A stretch of DNA of 43,739 nucleotides from Chitinophagaceae bacterium (GTDB taxonomy: Bacteria > Bacteroidota > Bacteroidia > Chitinophagales > Chitinophagaceae), in contig SEAD01000026.1 of NCBI GenBank assembly GCA_004173355.1, positions 1 to 43,739 of the forward strand. Reading direction: 5' to 3'. Positions 1 to 8,462 of this stretch are shown piece after piece; within the stretch, counting starts at the first letter, position 1; the number at the start of each line of letters is the position of its first letter. Position numbers and translations under genes: made by a program. The notes beneath the pieces are model-generated. The model ran no database searches and was not told the DNA's origin. It saw only the letters and a list, made by a program, of their open reading frames with translations.

Positions 1-600
1 CCCCCACCCGTGTTCCTGGTGGAACCGGCACAGGATGGTGAGCGTCGCCTCGAAGTCCGCAAGGATGTGGCAACCCCTTACATTTTTATCGGGCACCATG
101 TGCCGAATGCAAAAAGTGAAGACTACTACGCCCTGCGCCTGCTCAGCGATATCCTCAGCTCGGGTAAATCATCCCGCCTGTACTCCTCGCTGATCGACAG
201 ACAACAGCTGGCTACTACCGTGTTCAGTTCCTATGATGAAAGTTTTGACCCTACCCTCTTTGGCATCGCCGGTGTCACCAATAAAGGGGTGGATGTGGCC
301 GCACTCGAAACAGCTATTTATGCGGAAATTGAAAAAATCAAAACCGAAGGGGTGAATGCACGTGAACTGGAAAAAGTGAAAAACGGGAAGCTGATTGATT
401 TTTATGGCCAGGTGGAAACGATCAATGGAAAGTCCAACAACCTCGGTACCTACGAAGTGTTTTTTGGCGATTACAAAAAAATGTTTGAAGCACCGACCCG
501 TTACAACCAGGTAACTGCTGACGACATCAAACGCGTAGCCAACACTTACTTCAGGAAAAACAACCGCACTGTTGGTATACTCAAATCAAAAGTTGACTAA
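1..600 (+). CDS. M16 family zinc peptidase, C-terminal part (5' truncated by window edge)
   Basis: The reading frame is open from base 1, so the gene starts outside the window; the GTG at base 10 is only an internal valine. About 199 residues are visible. They match the C-terminal half of an M16 (pitrilysin/processing-peptidase-like) domain: a GKSSRLYSSLID segment followed by YDESFDPTLFGIAGV and a helical end. M16 proteins are made of paired homologous domains, and the HxxEH zinc site lies in the N-terminal half, so the catalytic motif is not visible here. The next gene, 18 bases downstream on the same strand, is a second M16 protein lacking the zinc motif. Active/inactive pairs of this kind form heterodimeric peptidases in many bacteria, so this one is inferred to be the active subunit, probably exported to the periplasm. 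Confidence 0.9.
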   Translation, partial: PPPVFLVEPAQDGERRLEVRKDVATPYIFIGHHVPNAKSEDYYALRLLSDILSSGKSSRLYSSLIDRQQLATTVFSSYDESFDPTLFGIAGVTNKGVDVAALETAIYAEIEKIKTEGVNARELEKVKNGKLIDFYGQVETINGKSNNLGTYEVFFGDYKKMFEAPTRYNQVTADDIKRVANTYFRKNNRTVGILKSKVD

Positions 601-618
601 CCCTTTCATACAAAAGTT

Positions 619-2019
619 ATGTACCAGAGATTAAAATATTGTTTAGCGGTTCTGCTCCTGATGCTGGCTGTTACGGCTTTCGCACAGGAGTACAAACTCC
701 CCGCTTACCAGAAGTTCACCCTGAAGAACGGTCTTACCGTTTACCTCATGGAACAGCACGATGTACCGATGATCAATGTATCGGCCGTTATCCCCGCTGG
801 TGCCGTCAATGATGGCGACAAGGCAGGACTGGCAGGCTTCACAGCACTTGCCCTGAAACACGGCACGAAAAATTTCAGCAAGGCAAAGATTGATGAGGAA
901 CTGGATTATGTGGCTGCCTCTGTAAATACGTACGCGTCCAAGGAATCGGCAGGGCTAAGCGCCGAGTTCGCCTCCAAAGACCAGTCACTCGTTTTCCCCA
1001 TCATCTATGACCTGCTCACTGCTCCCCTGTTTGATACGGCAGAATTTGCAAAGGAAAAAACAAGGGCGCTGGTGCGTTTGTCACAGGCAAAGGAAAGCCC
1101 GCGTTCAGTGATCAGTTCTGCGTTTGATAAATTCCTGTACGGGGAACACGTATATGGAAATGTGGTTGGCGGAACCATTTCATCCGTGACCGCGATGAGC
1201 ACCGCTGACCTGCGTGCGTTCTTCAAAAGCAATTACCGTCCGAACGGTACGGCCATCGCCATCGTCGGGGATTTCAACCCGAAACAGATGAAGGCCTATA
1301 TCACAACCGTTTTCGGGAAATGGGAAAAAACGGCAGCACCGGCTGAGAACCTTGCTGCGAAACCCATCAGCAAACCGGCATCCAACCGTGTGCTGCTGAT
1401 CAACAAGGACGATGCAAAAGAGACCACATTCATGATCGGGGCACCGGGTATCAGCCGCAACAATCCTGACTTCATTGCGGTAGATGTGATCAACACCCTG
1501 TTTGGCGGCCGGTTTACTTCCATGCTCAATGATGAGCTGCGGGTTAACAGTGGGCTGACCTATGGTGCCGGAAGCCGCTTTACCGCGCTGCGCAACGGCG
1601 GTAGTTTCATGATCAGTACATTTACTGCCGGCAAAACAACCGAACCTGCAATTGACAAGGCATTGGAAGTGCTGGCCAAACTGCATAAGGATGGTATCGA
1701 TGAGCAGGCGCTGCAGTCTGCCAAAAATTATGTGAAAGGGCAGTTTCCTCCCGACTACGAAACCAGTGGCCAGCTCGCGGGTTTGCTGACACAGATGTAC
1801 TGGTATGATTTCAACGAATCATTTATCAATAATTTCCAGAAAAATGTGGACGGGCTCACGCTCGATAAGGCAAAACAGATTATTAATACGTACTTCCCGA
1901 AAGACAAACTACAATTTGTCCTTGTCGGCAAGTCGTCCGATATTAAAAAGATAGCAGAGAAATACGGACCGGTGACTGAAGTGCAGATCACGGAAGAGCC
2001 ACCTAAAAAAGCATTCTGA
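619..2019 (+). CDS. M16 family peptidase-like protein, inactive (non-catalytic) partner subunit
   Basis: A 466-residue protein with a signal peptide (hydrophobic residues about 7-22, AFAQ cleavage region). Residues 30-200 form an N-terminal M16 domain and 200-440 the C-terminal half. Where active M16 enzymes carry HxxEH (usual context GLAHxxEH), this protein has GLAGFTALAL, with phenylalanine at about residue 74, so both zinc histidines and the catalytic glutamate are missing. The C-terminal half keeps the GGRFTSMLNDELR...SGLTYGA region, which contains the Arg/Tyr pair that contacts substrate in the non-catalytic subunit of heterodimeric M16 peptidases. It follows the upstream M16 gene by 18 bases, implying one transcript, and a strong terminator follows. 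Inferred role: substrate-binding half of a periplasmic peptidase. Confidence 0.93.
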   Translation: MYQRLKYCLAVLLLMLAVTAFAQEYKLPAYQKFTLKNGLTVYLMEQHDVPMINVSAVIPAGAVNDGDKAGLAGFTALALKHGTKNFSKAKIDEELDYVAASVNTYASKESAGLSAEFASKDQSLVFPIIYDLLTAPLFDTAEFAKEKTRALVRLSQAKESPRSVISSAFDKFLYGEHVYGNVVGGTISSVTAMSTADLRAFFKSNYRPNGTAIAIVGDFNPKQMKAYITTVFGKWEKTAAPAENLAAKPISKPASNRVLLINKDDAKETTFMIGAPGISRNNPDFIAVDVINTLFGGRFTSMLNDELRVNSGLTYGAGSRFTALRNGGSFMISTFTAGKTTEPAIDKALEVLAKLHKDGIDEQALQSAKNYVKGQFPPDYETSGQLAGLLTQMYWYDFNESFINNFQKNVDGLTLDKAKQIINTYFPKDKLQFVLVGKSSDIKKIAEKYGPVTEVQITEEPPKKAF

Positions 2020-2027
2020 TTTCCCGG

Positions 2028-2056
2028 AGCCAGGACAGGAAGTCCTGGCTTTTTTA
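2028..2056 (+). terminator. Rho-independent terminator after the M16 pair
   Basis: Perfect 9-bp stem AGCCAGGAC (2028-2036) / GTCCTGGCT (2042-2050), loop AGGAA, followed by a run of T. It separates the M16 pair from rlmH. Confidence 0.9.
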
Positions 2057-2081
2057 TTTCTTCATTTCAAACCAGCGATGT

Positions 2082-2555
2082 ATGAAAATCCAGTTCTGGT
2101 CGGTTGGTAAAACGCACGAACCTTATGTGAAAGCGGGTATCGACGAGTTCACCACAAGGATTTCGAGGTATTTCAAAGTGGAATGGGTCATCCTTCCGGC
2201 GCCAAAAAACTCTGCCTCACTGAGTGAACCCGAACTGAAAAAAAAAGAGGGAAAGCAGATCCTTGAACTGCTCGGCAGGGACGACCACCTTGTTGCGCTG
2301 GAAGAAACCGGCACCATGCTCAGTAGCGAAGGGCTGGCGGCCCTGCTGCAGTCACGCGCCAATGACAGCACCCGGCAGCTGGTATTCCTGATTGGTGGCG
2401 CATTTGGTCTTGATGAGGAAGTGCTGCGGCGTGCGAATACAAAATGGAGCCTGTCCAAGCTGGTGTTTCCCCACCAGCTGGTGCGGCTCATACTCGCAGA
2501 ACAGGTATATCGCGCCTGTACGATCCTGAAAAACGAAAAATATCACCACAAATAA
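2082..2555 (+). CDS. rlmH: 23S rRNA (pseudouridine-1915-N3)-methyltransferase RlmH
   Basis: A 157-residue protein of the usual length for this SPOUT methyltransferase, which methylates N3 of pseudouridine 1915 in helix 69 of 23S rRNA in assembled ribosomes. Visible family features are the MKIQFWSVGK start, the LDE(T/S)G-like segment LEETGTMLSSE, the SAM-binding knot region FLIGGAFGLDEEV (about residues 104-116), KLVFPHQLVRLILAEQVYRA, and the C-terminal KYHHK tail typical of RlmH. It begins just after the M16 terminator and precedes the rhomboid gene by 28 bases, so the two are probably co-transcribed. Confidence 0.97.
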   Translation: MKIQFWSVGKTHEPYVKAGIDEFTTRISRYFKVEWVILPAPKNSASLSEPELKKKEGKQILELLGRDDHLVALEETGTMLSSEGLAALLQSRANDSTRQLVFLIGGAFGLDEEVLRRANTKWSLSKLVFPHQLVRLILAEQVYRACTILKNEKYHHK

Positions 2556-2583
2556 TTTACATTCGTAACGAAGCAGATCAATT

Positions 2584-3222
2584 ATGCAGCTGACTATTAC
2601 GCTTTCCATCATCATCGTTACGGCCCTTGTTTCCTTTGGTTCGCTCAACAACCAGAAGATGCAGGATGACCTGATCTTTTACGGACCGGCCATTAAGGAC
2701 CAGAACCAGTGGTACCGCTTTATCACGCATGGCCTCATACATGCTGACCTGTTCCACCTTATTTTCAACATGTATGCATTGTATTCCTTTGGTACCCTGA
2801 TCGAACGGAATTTCTCTTCCCCTGTGCTGTTCGGTGAAACCGGGAGATGGATTTACCTGCTGCTCTACCTCAGTGCACTGGTGTTCGCCAGTCTTCCGGA
2901 TTACATCAAACACAAGGATAACTATCGCTATCGCAGTCTTGGTGCCTCCGGTGCCGTAGCAGCGGTCATCTTTGCCAGTATCGTACTGATGCCTGGCGGC
3001 TCGATCAGTTTATTTTTTATTCCCGGTATCCCTTCCTGGCTCTTCGGGATCCTGTACCTCGGCGTATCCGCCTACCTTGACCGAAAGGGAGGTACAAACG
3101 TCAACCATGGCGCACACTTCTGGGGTGCGCTTTACGGGCTGGTGTTTACCATTGCCTTCCTCAAGGGTTTTTCAGATTACGATTTCGTGGAGAACTTCCT
3201 GTACCAGATCGGGATTCGCTGA
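2584..3222 (+). CDS. Rhomboid family intramembrane serine protease
   Basis: A 212-residue membrane protein with about six hydrophobic segments. The rhomboid signatures are present: HADLFHLIFNMYAL (about residues 53-66; oxyanion-side His/Asn in TM2), GASGA (residues 120-124, catalytic Ser122 in TM4) and NHGAHFWGALYG (about 174-185, with His178 the likely partner histidine in TM6). Both catalytic residues are present, so it should be an active intramembrane protease cutting TM segments of unknown substrates. The 45-residue loop between TM2 and TM4 contains a hydrophobic helix (about 90-103). Its stop codon directly abuts the stop of the convergent tilS with no base between, leaving no room for a separate terminator. 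Confidence 0.95.
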   Translation: MQLTITLSIIIVTALVSFGSLNNQKMQDDLIFYGPAIKDQNQWYRFITHGLIHADLFHLIFNMYALYSFGTLIERNFSSPVLFGETGRWIYLLLYLSALVFASLPDYIKHKDNYRYRSLGASGAVAAVIFASIVLMPGGSISLFFIPGIPSWLFGILYLGVSAYLDRKGGTNVNHGAHFWGALYGLVFTIAFLKGFSDYDFVENFLYQIGIR

Positions 3223-4563
3223 TCAGTGATTGACCAGGGTGAGCCGGAACACTTGTTTTGTATGTGGTTTCACGCGGAAACGATTGTCGAGCCGCAGTCC
3301 CGGCAACCAGCATATTTTTTTACCCGTTTCCAGCACCCATACTTTTTCCTTTTCATGACGGGGCATTTTCAGGTCGGTCATGAAACGGGCAAGCTTTTTC
3401 TTTTTCACCATACCCAGCGGATAAAAATAATCCCCGGCTTTTACCGGGCGCAATACAAGCGGGAACAGGAGTTCGGCTGCATCAGCAAGTACACTATCCG
3501 CTCCAAGGTCCGGACTTTCGCCGTGGTACGGCACCGGTTCAACCAGCAGGCTGCCCCCCGGGAACTTATACGTTCCGGGACCATCAATCACTACCAGGCT
3601 TCCCTCCTCCGGTTGAATACCTGTAATCACCAGCCATTCGCGGTGGCGGATTACGCGATGGGTGGCGGAAGACACATAATGACCTGTTTCACTTTTACAC
3701 AATGCCAGCACATCACTCACTGCTGCGGGCGAAAAACCAAATCCCCGGAAAATTTCCCAGGCTACTGTTTCCTTGACCTCCGATGCGGCCAGCAGTTTGA
3801 CCGGCACACGGAAGTCGCTCCCATGTGGCAGCAAGAGTCGTTTGAGATGCCTGCCCAATGATTCTTGGTACAGGGTTTCGATGCCCGCAAACCGTAACTG
3901 GTTACCGGCAAGGTTTTCTTCTGCGGCGGGGAATACCGTAGTCACCAGTGGCAACAACTGATTACGGAAAAAATTCCGCGTATACTTGTTTTCTTCATTG
4001 CTGTGGTCATTGCGCCAGGCGATATGATTGGCGCCGGCCCATTCCACGAGTTCGGTTTTCCGCGCGAAAAGCAGGGGTCGCGCCACCGCACCGGACAGCG
4101 GTTTGATTCCCCTCAGGCCGGCGATACCCGTGCCCTTAAAAAAATTCATAAGCATCGTCTCGGTATTATCATCGAGATGGTGTGCGGTCAGGATGCGTGC
4201 CCTGGACGCCCCGCCCGCCGCCTGCAGCAGTTCATTGAACCATCTGTACCGCAGCTCCCGTGCAGCCATCTGGATAGACAGTTTATTCGAAGCAGCATAT
4301 CCTGCACTATCAAACCTTTTTGAGTGAAACGGAATTCCATGCGTGCCGGCATATACTTTTACCAGTTGTTCGTCCGCGTCGCTTTCCACACCACGCAGGG
4401 AAAAATTACAATGCGCAATGATTGTATGATAGCCGGCCAGGCGTGTCAGTTCGGCCAGGACCATGGAGTCCACGCCCCCGCTCACTGCCAGCACGAGTGT
4501 ATGTTGCGCCGGGAAGAGTTGCTGTGCACCGATGTATGACCTGAACCGCTGTAAAAGTTCCAT
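3223..4563 (-). CDS. tilS: tRNA(Ile)-lysidine synthase TilS
   Basis: A 446-residue protein. TilS attaches lysine to C34 of the CAU anticodon of a tRNA-Ile species using ATP, so that it reads AUA. The N-terminal PP-loop ATPase motif SGGVDS is at residues 28-33, followed by AHCNFSLRG and the LTAHHLDDNTETMLMNFFKGTG region characteristic of the family; the N-terminal domain spans about 20-220. The remainder holds the TilS substrate-binding domains, ending in a basic C-terminal domain (LRPVKAGDYFYPLGM...KKKKLARF) as in full-length enzymes. It starts 22 bases after the TPR gene on the same strand (likely one transcript) and converges exactly on the rhomboid gene. Confidence 0.97.
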   Translation of the reverse strand: MELLQRFRSYIGAQQLFPAQHTLVLAVSGGVDSMVLAELTRLAGYHTIIAHCNFSLRGVESDADEQLVKVYAGTHGIPFHSKRFDSAGYAASNKLSIQMAARELRYRWFNELLQAAGGASRARILTAHHLDDNTETMLMNFFKGTGIAGLRGIKPLSGAVARPLLFARKTELVEWAGANHIAWRNDHSNEENKYTRNFFRNQLLPLVTTVFPAAEENLAGNQLRFAGIETLYQESLGRHLKRLLLPHGSDFRVPVKLLAASEVKETVAWEIFRGFGFSPAAVSDVLALCKSETGHYVSSATHRVIRHREWLVITGIQPEEGSLVVIDGPGTYKFPGGSLLVEPVPYHGESPDLGADSVLADAAELLFPLVLRPVKAGDYFYPLGMVKKKKLARFMTDLKMPRHEKEKVWVLETGKKICWLPGLRLDNRFRVKPHTKQVFRLTLVNH

Positions 4564-4585
4564 GGAGAATTATCCGTTAACCGAA

Positions 4586-4897
4586 TTAAAAACTAAGTTC
4601 CTCGTAGGCGCCGCGCAACTCACCATAGGCATGCCGGTCATTTGCCGCCTGGCAGGCCTTCATGCCTTTTTCATACCATGCGAGGGCTTCCTCAGGATGG
4701 CCGGTCCGTTCAAGGAGTTTGCCCAGATGGTAATAGGAGCCGGTATAGGATGGCTCCCGGTCGAGTATTTCCGTAAATAGTAAGCGCGCTTCTTCATCCC
4801 TTCCCAGTTTCACATATTCGAGTGCAAGGGCATGCTGCAAAAATGCATCCCCTGGCTTCGAAACAAGGAATTCCTTTATTTTTTCGATCCTGTCCAC
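4586..4897 (-). CDS. Small tetratricopeptide-repeat protein
   Basis: A 103-residue protein beginning at a GTG codon (4897). Two to three TPR-like helical hairpins are visible: DAFLQHALALEYVKLGRDEEA (about 17-37), SYTGSYYHLGKLLERTGHPEEALAWYEKGM (about 49-78) and a final partial repeat. TPRs mediate protein-protein contacts; no enzymatic motif is present and there is no signal peptide, so it is probably cytoplasmic. It lies 22 bases upstream of tilS on the same strand and diverges from etfB. Partner unknown. Confidence 0.85.
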   Translation of the reverse strand: MDRIEKIKEFLVSKPGDAFLQHALALEYVKLGRDEEARLLFTEILDREPSYTGSYYHLGKLLERTGHPEEALAWYEKGMKACQAANDRHAYGELRGAYEELSF

Positions 4898-4919
4898 TGG
4901 TAATAAAATTTTTTGTGGT

Positions 4920-4953
4920 TTTGCCCGATTTAAATCCCCATCACTTATCTTTG
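4920..4953 (+). promoter_or_regulatory. Bacteroidota-type promoter for etfBA
   Basis: A -33 element TTTG (4920-4923) and a perfect -7 element TATCTTTG (4946-4953) separated by 22 bases, matching the TTTG / TAnnTTTG consensus used by the Bacteroidota primary sigma factor. The predicted transcript starts near 4960, giving a leader of about 48 bases before etfB. Confidence 0.65.
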
Positions 4954-5007
4954 TTTAGTTGCATAAACAACTAAATTCAGGTCCAACGGCCTCTAAAAAA
5001 ATTGCGT

Positions 5008-5751
5008 ATGAAGATCCTGGTATGTATCAGTAAAACGCCGGACACAACGGCAAAAATAGCTTTCACCGACAACAACACGAAATTCGATAACAATGGTGTG
5101 CAGTGGATCATCAATCCCTACGATGAGTGGTATGCACTGGTGCGTGCGATTGAGCTGAAGGAAAAAGATCCTTCGGTGGTGCTCCACCTGATTACTGTTG
5201 GCGGTGCAGATGCCGAACCAATTATCCGCAAAGCCCTGGCGTTGGGTGGTGACGAAGCCATCCGTGTGAATGCCGACAGCCACGACAGTTTTTATATCGC
5301 TTCCCAGATTGCCGCCGTGGCAAAGGATGGCGCATACGATCTAATATTTACAGGCAAGGAAACCATTGACTACAACGGTTCCTCCATCGGTGGTATGGTT
5401 GCTGAACTGCTCGACCTGCCCTTTGTGTCACTGGCAGCAAAGTTGGACCTTGCCGGTACCACGGCTACGCTGACCCGCGAAATTGAAGGTGGCGAGGAAA
5501 TCAATGAAGTGAACCTTCCACTGGTGGTCAGTGCGCAGAAAGGGATGGCCGAACAGCGCATCCCGAATATGCGCGGGATCATGGCCGCCCGGACGAAACC
5601 GCTGAAAGTAGTGGAACCGGCGGCGGCAGATAACCTGACTGCTGTCACAGGATTTGGTTTACCCCCGGCAAAAGCGGGTGTGAAACTGGTTCCCGCCGAT
5701 AATGTGGAGGAACTGGTGCGCCTGCTGCACGAGGAAGCCAAAGTATTTTAA
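5008..5751 (+). CDS. etfB: Electron transfer flavoprotein, beta subunit
   Basis: A 247-residue protein starting at ATG 5008 (MKILVCISK); a TTG six bases earlier is in frame but unlikely. EtfB carries AMP and, with EtfA/FAD, transfers electrons from acyl-CoA and other flavin dehydrogenases to the quinone pool. Family features seen are the start KILVCISKTPDT, INPYDEWYALVRAIELKE (about 36-53), LIFTGKETIDYNGSSIGGMVAELL (about 114-137) and the recognition-loop region PLVVSAQKGMAEQRIPNMRGIM (about 172-193), where the usual ADLRLNEPRY-type loop is replaced by a Gln/Arg-containing variant as in many Bacteroidota. It is followed 45 bases later by etfA. Confidence 0.96.
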   Translation: MKILVCISKTPDTTAKIAFTDNNTKFDNNGVQWIINPYDEWYALVRAIELKEKDPSVVLHLITVGGADAEPIIRKALALGGDEAIRVNADSHDSFYIASQIAAVAKDGAYDLIFTGKETIDYNGSSIGGMVAELLDLPFVSLAAKLDLAGTTATLTREIEGGEEINEVNLPLVVSAQKGMAEQRIPNMRGIMAARTKPLKVVEPAAADNLTAVTGFGLPPAKAGVKLVPADNVEELVRLLHEEAKVF

Positions 5752-5796
5752 TCCATCATTCATTCACCGGGTGTAACCCGACAAAATAACGATCAG

Positions 5797-6756
5797 ATGT
5801 CAGTATTAATTTTTGCAGATATAGCCGAAGGGCAGGTGAAAAAATCTTCCCTTGAAGCATTGAGCTACGGGTCAAAAGTTGCCGCCCAGCTTGGTACAAC
5901 TGCCGAGGCAGTGGTACTGGGTGACAATGCCGGTGACCTTGCTTCACTTGGTAAGTATGGAGTAAAAAAAGTGCATCATGTATCCAGCTCCACGCTGGAC
6001 AATTTTGATGCGCAGGTGTACACAAAAGTCATTGCCGAAGTGGCGTTGTCCGCCGGTGCCGATGTGATTGTATTGTCCAATAACCTCAACGGAAAAGCCA
6101 TTGCACCGCGACTATCGGCACGGTTGAAAGCGGGTCTTGTTTCGGGTGCAGTAGCGCTGCCTGACACTGCCAGTGGGTTTGTGGTGAGGAAAAACGTCTT
6201 TTCCGGAAAGGCATATGCCAACATTTCGGTGAGCACGCCTGTAAAAATTATCTCCCTCAACTCCAATGCGTATCCCGTCACAGAAGGGGAAGGCACGGCG
6301 GAAGTTGTGCCGGCAAACGTAACCGTGGACGCACCAAAGGTAAAAGTTACCGGCAGCACCAAGGCATCCGGCGAGGTATCGCTCACGGAAGCGGAGATAG
6401 TAGTAAGCGCCGGCCGCGGATTGAAAGGACCTGAAAACTGGGGCATGGTGGAAGACCTGGCGCATGTACTGCATGCCGCAACTGCCTGCAGCCGCCCGGT
6501 TGCCGATGCCGACTGGCGTCCGCATCACGAACACGTGGGACAGACTGGTTTCGCCATTGCGCCGAACCTTTATGTCGCCATCGGGATCTCCGGAGCCATC
6601 CAGCATCTCGCTGGTGTCAACCGCAGCAAGGTCATTGTGGTAATCAACAAAGACCCTGAAGCGCCATTCTTCAAGGCCGCAGACTATGGTATCGTAGGTG
6701 ATGCGTTTGAAATAGTACCAAAAATGACGGAAGCCATTAAAAAAATCAAGGGGTAA
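5797..6756 (+). CDS. etfA: Electron transfer flavoprotein, alpha subunit
   Basis: A 319-residue protein. The N-terminal alpha/beta domain spans about 1-190; the C-terminal FAD-binding domain contains VSAGRGLKGPENW (about 203-215) and the hallmark LYVAIGISGAIQHLAG followed by NKDPEAPFFKAADYGIVGD (about 262-305). This is the normal length and order for EtfA. With etfB upstream it forms the ETF heterodimer, cytoplasmic, funnelling electrons from fatty-acid and amino-acid oxidation. The two genes share the upstream promoter and end at a shared terminator. Confidence 0.97.
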   Translation: MSVLIFADIAEGQVKKSSLEALSYGSKVAAQLGTTAEAVVLGDNAGDLASLGKYGVKKVHHVSSSTLDNFDAQVYTKVIAEVALSAGADVIVLSNNLNGKAIAPRLSARLKAGLVSGAVALPDTASGFVVRKNVFSGKAYANISVSTPVKIISLNSNAYPVTEGEGTAEVVPANVTVDAPKVKVTGSTKASGEVSLTEAEIVVSAGRGLKGPENWGMVEDLAHVLHAATACSRPVADADWRPHHEHVGQTGFAIAPNLYVAIGISGAIQHLAGVNRSKVIVVINKDPEAPFFKAADYGIVGDAFEIVPKMTEAIKKIKG

Positions 6757-6777
6757 AAATCTCCCCCCAACATACCC

Positions 6778-6810
6778 GGCCGGATGATGTATATTCATCT
6801 GGCCTTTTTA
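6778..6810 (+). terminator. Rho-independent terminator after etfBA
   Basis: A 10-bp stem GGCCGGATGA (6778-6787) / TCATCTGGCC (6795-6804), one G-T wobble, followed by TTTTT. Confidence 0.88.
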
Positions 6811-6829
6811 TTTTACCAACCCCTCAACC

Positions 6830-7684
6830 ATGAAATTCAGAACGTCCCTCCTTTGCCTGTCCCTGCTTGTGTCATCTATCTGCAGCGCCCAGAAGAATTT
6901 TGAAGGCACTGTTGTTTATTCACTGAAAGAAAATAACAAATCGCAGGCTACCCTCACCATTGAATTCGGCCAGAAAGGGATCGCCGCCACATTTGCCGAC
7001 GACAATGGGCTGGACAAAGAACAGATCCTTGTGTTGTTTGATTCCCTTGCAGTGATCTCGATGAACACGGTGGAAAAAACCTACCGCCCCAAATATTACA
7101 AACTCGCCGGCATCAACACCTCTGCACCACCCATGATTGGTGGATATAAAACACGGCTGGTACCGGTAACCGGTGGTTCCAAAGGACTGGGTTATATGAC
7201 CGGTGCGGCGATGTATGTATCCGATGACCTCACATATGAAATACCTGCGGAAATGAAAGGTGCCGATGAGCTGATCATGGTAAGTGACAGCCGCGTGGTA
7301 CTTGGCTTCATGATGGGCGACCGGAATTCCGACAGCACCCTGACGTTTGATGCCGCCTGGGCCGACAGCGCATACAGGGGCGTTATAATCAAAGCAACCA
7401 GCGTGAAAGCGCATAAGCAGGACCTGTCGCTATTTACAATCCCCGCAGGATACACAAGGGCTGTGCCGTACGATGAAATGGCAATGGATGAAGTGATGGC
7501 AGACAGCACCATGGCAATGATGGACACGGCTGCGGCATACGATCCCGATACGATGGTAATGGACACGGCTATTGCCGAACTGACACCACCGCCGCCCCCA
7601 CCGGCAAAGAAAAAACCGGTGAAATCACCTGCAAAAAAACCGGCTAAAAAGGCCAGCTCCCCTGCCCGTAAGGAAGGGAACTGA
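6830..7684 (+). CDS. Secreted hypothetical protein with Met/Asp-rich and Lys/Pro-rich tail
   Basis: A 284-residue protein with a clear signal peptide (residues 1-20, SICSAQ cleavage region). The body (about 22-210) begins FEGTVVYSLKE, which resembles the start of exported Bacteroidota proteins of the DUF4412 / GLPGLI kind; this assignment is by look only. After about residue 215 the composition changes abruptly: a Met/Asp/Ala-rich stretch with repeated short MxMDTA-type units (about 217-247), a run of six prolines (about 253-258), then a Lys/Pro/Ala tail resembling histone H1 or TonB linkers. The tail may bind polyanions or peptidoglycan, or simply be disordered. It sits alone between the etfBA terminator and the next transcription unit. 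Confidence 0.8.
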   Translation: MKFRTSLLCLSLLVSSICSAQKNFEGTVVYSLKENNKSQATLTIEFGQKGIAATFADDNGLDKEQILVLFDSLAVISMNTVEKTYRPKYYKLAGINTSAPPMIGGYKTRLVPVTGGSKGLGYMTGAAMYVSDDLTYEIPAEMKGADELIMVSDSRVVLGFMMGDRNSDSTLTFDAAWADSAYRGVIIKATSVKAHKQDLSLFTIPAGYTRAVPYDEMAMDEVMADSTMAMMDTAAAYDPDTMVMDTAIAELTPPPPPPAKKKPVKSPAKKPAKKASSPARKEGN

Positions 7685-7829
7685 AGTGGCAGATAAAGTG
7701 CCGGGAACAGTTCCTGGTGGTATGGCGGATGAGGGTAAAGCATTATTTACCAGCGCCCCCGGCCCCGGCATTCAACTCATTTTTCAGGCTGTTTTTTTAA
7801 TCAAAATCCGTAGTTTCGTGTGATATTTT

Positions 7830-8438
7830 ATGAAGAAGATAGAATTGGAAATAGTCGCCCTTTCCCACAGCATTACCCAAACTCATTCATATGCCGTGGT
7901 ACTGGGTGAAGTGAACGGACTTCGTCGTTTGCCGATCGTGATCGGGGGATTTGAGGCGCAGGCAATTGCAGTGGCACTTGAGAAAATGAATCCCAGCCGC
8001 CCGCTGACGCATGACCTCATGAAAAACTTCCTGAACGCATTTGCGATCGACCTGCATGAAATCATTATCTGCGACCTGCAGGAAGGGATATTCTACTCCA
8101 AGCTGGTTTGTTCCTCCGACAATGACACCATCGAAATCGATTCCCGCACATCAGATGCACTTGCCCTGGCGGTCCGCTTCGGCTGCCCGATATATACTTA
8201 CGAAAATATCCTTGAAAGTGCGGGTATCCTGATGGAAGACACGGCAGGGACCGGTAAAAAGAAAAAGGCCAAACAGGAAGTGATGGTGGAAGAGTCCGGC
8301 ACCGTGACGTCCAACGAAGACCTGAAATCACTTTCCCTCGAGGAACTCAATACATTACTGAATGAGGTGCTGGAGTCGGAAGATTACATCCGTGCCATTG
8401 CAATCCGTGATGAAATAAACAGCCGCCGGAAAAAATAA
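7830..8438 (+). CDS. Bifunctional nuclease (DUF151) domain protein with C-terminal UVR motif
   Basis: A 202-residue protein. Residues 1-135 form the bifunctional nuclease (DUF151) domain: LPIVIGGFEAQAIAVALE (about 36-53), RPLTHDLMKNFL and DSRTSDALALAVRFGCPIY (about 104-122), the most conserved segments of the family. A Lys-rich linker (about 140-160) leads to LEELNTLLNEVLESEDYIRAIAIRDEINSR, a UvrB/UvrC (UVR) interaction motif. The DUF151 domain has reported DNase/RNase activity in some bacteria and plants; its role here is unproven. The UVR motif suggests coupling to a partner, as in UvrB-UvrC contacts or McsA/Clp-type proteins. ispE follows after 24 bases, so the two are likely co-transcribed. 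A weak -7-like TAGTTTCG lies at 7811-7818. Confidence 0.92.
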   Translation: MKKIELEIVALSHSITQTHSYAVVLGEVNGLRRLPIVIGGFEAQAIAVALEKMNPSRPLTHDLMKNFLNAFAIDLHEIIICDLQEGIFYSKLVCSSDNDTIEIDSRTSDALALAVRFGCPIYTYENILESAGILMEDTAGTGKKKKAKQEVMVEESGTVTSNEDLKSLSLEELNTLLNEVLESEDYIRAIAIRDEINSRRKK

Positions 8439-8462
8439 CAGGCTGCCGTCAACACATACAGC

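Noticed and set aside
1180-1686. A 168-codon minus-strand frame across the second M16 gene
   Set aside because: Antisense shadow of a clearly coding gene; composition rich in Cys, His and Arg as expected from reversed codons.
3226-4780. Several plus-strand open frames over tilS and the TPR gene
   Set aside because: They overlap well-recognised minus-strand genes over their full length and have no protein-like features of their own.
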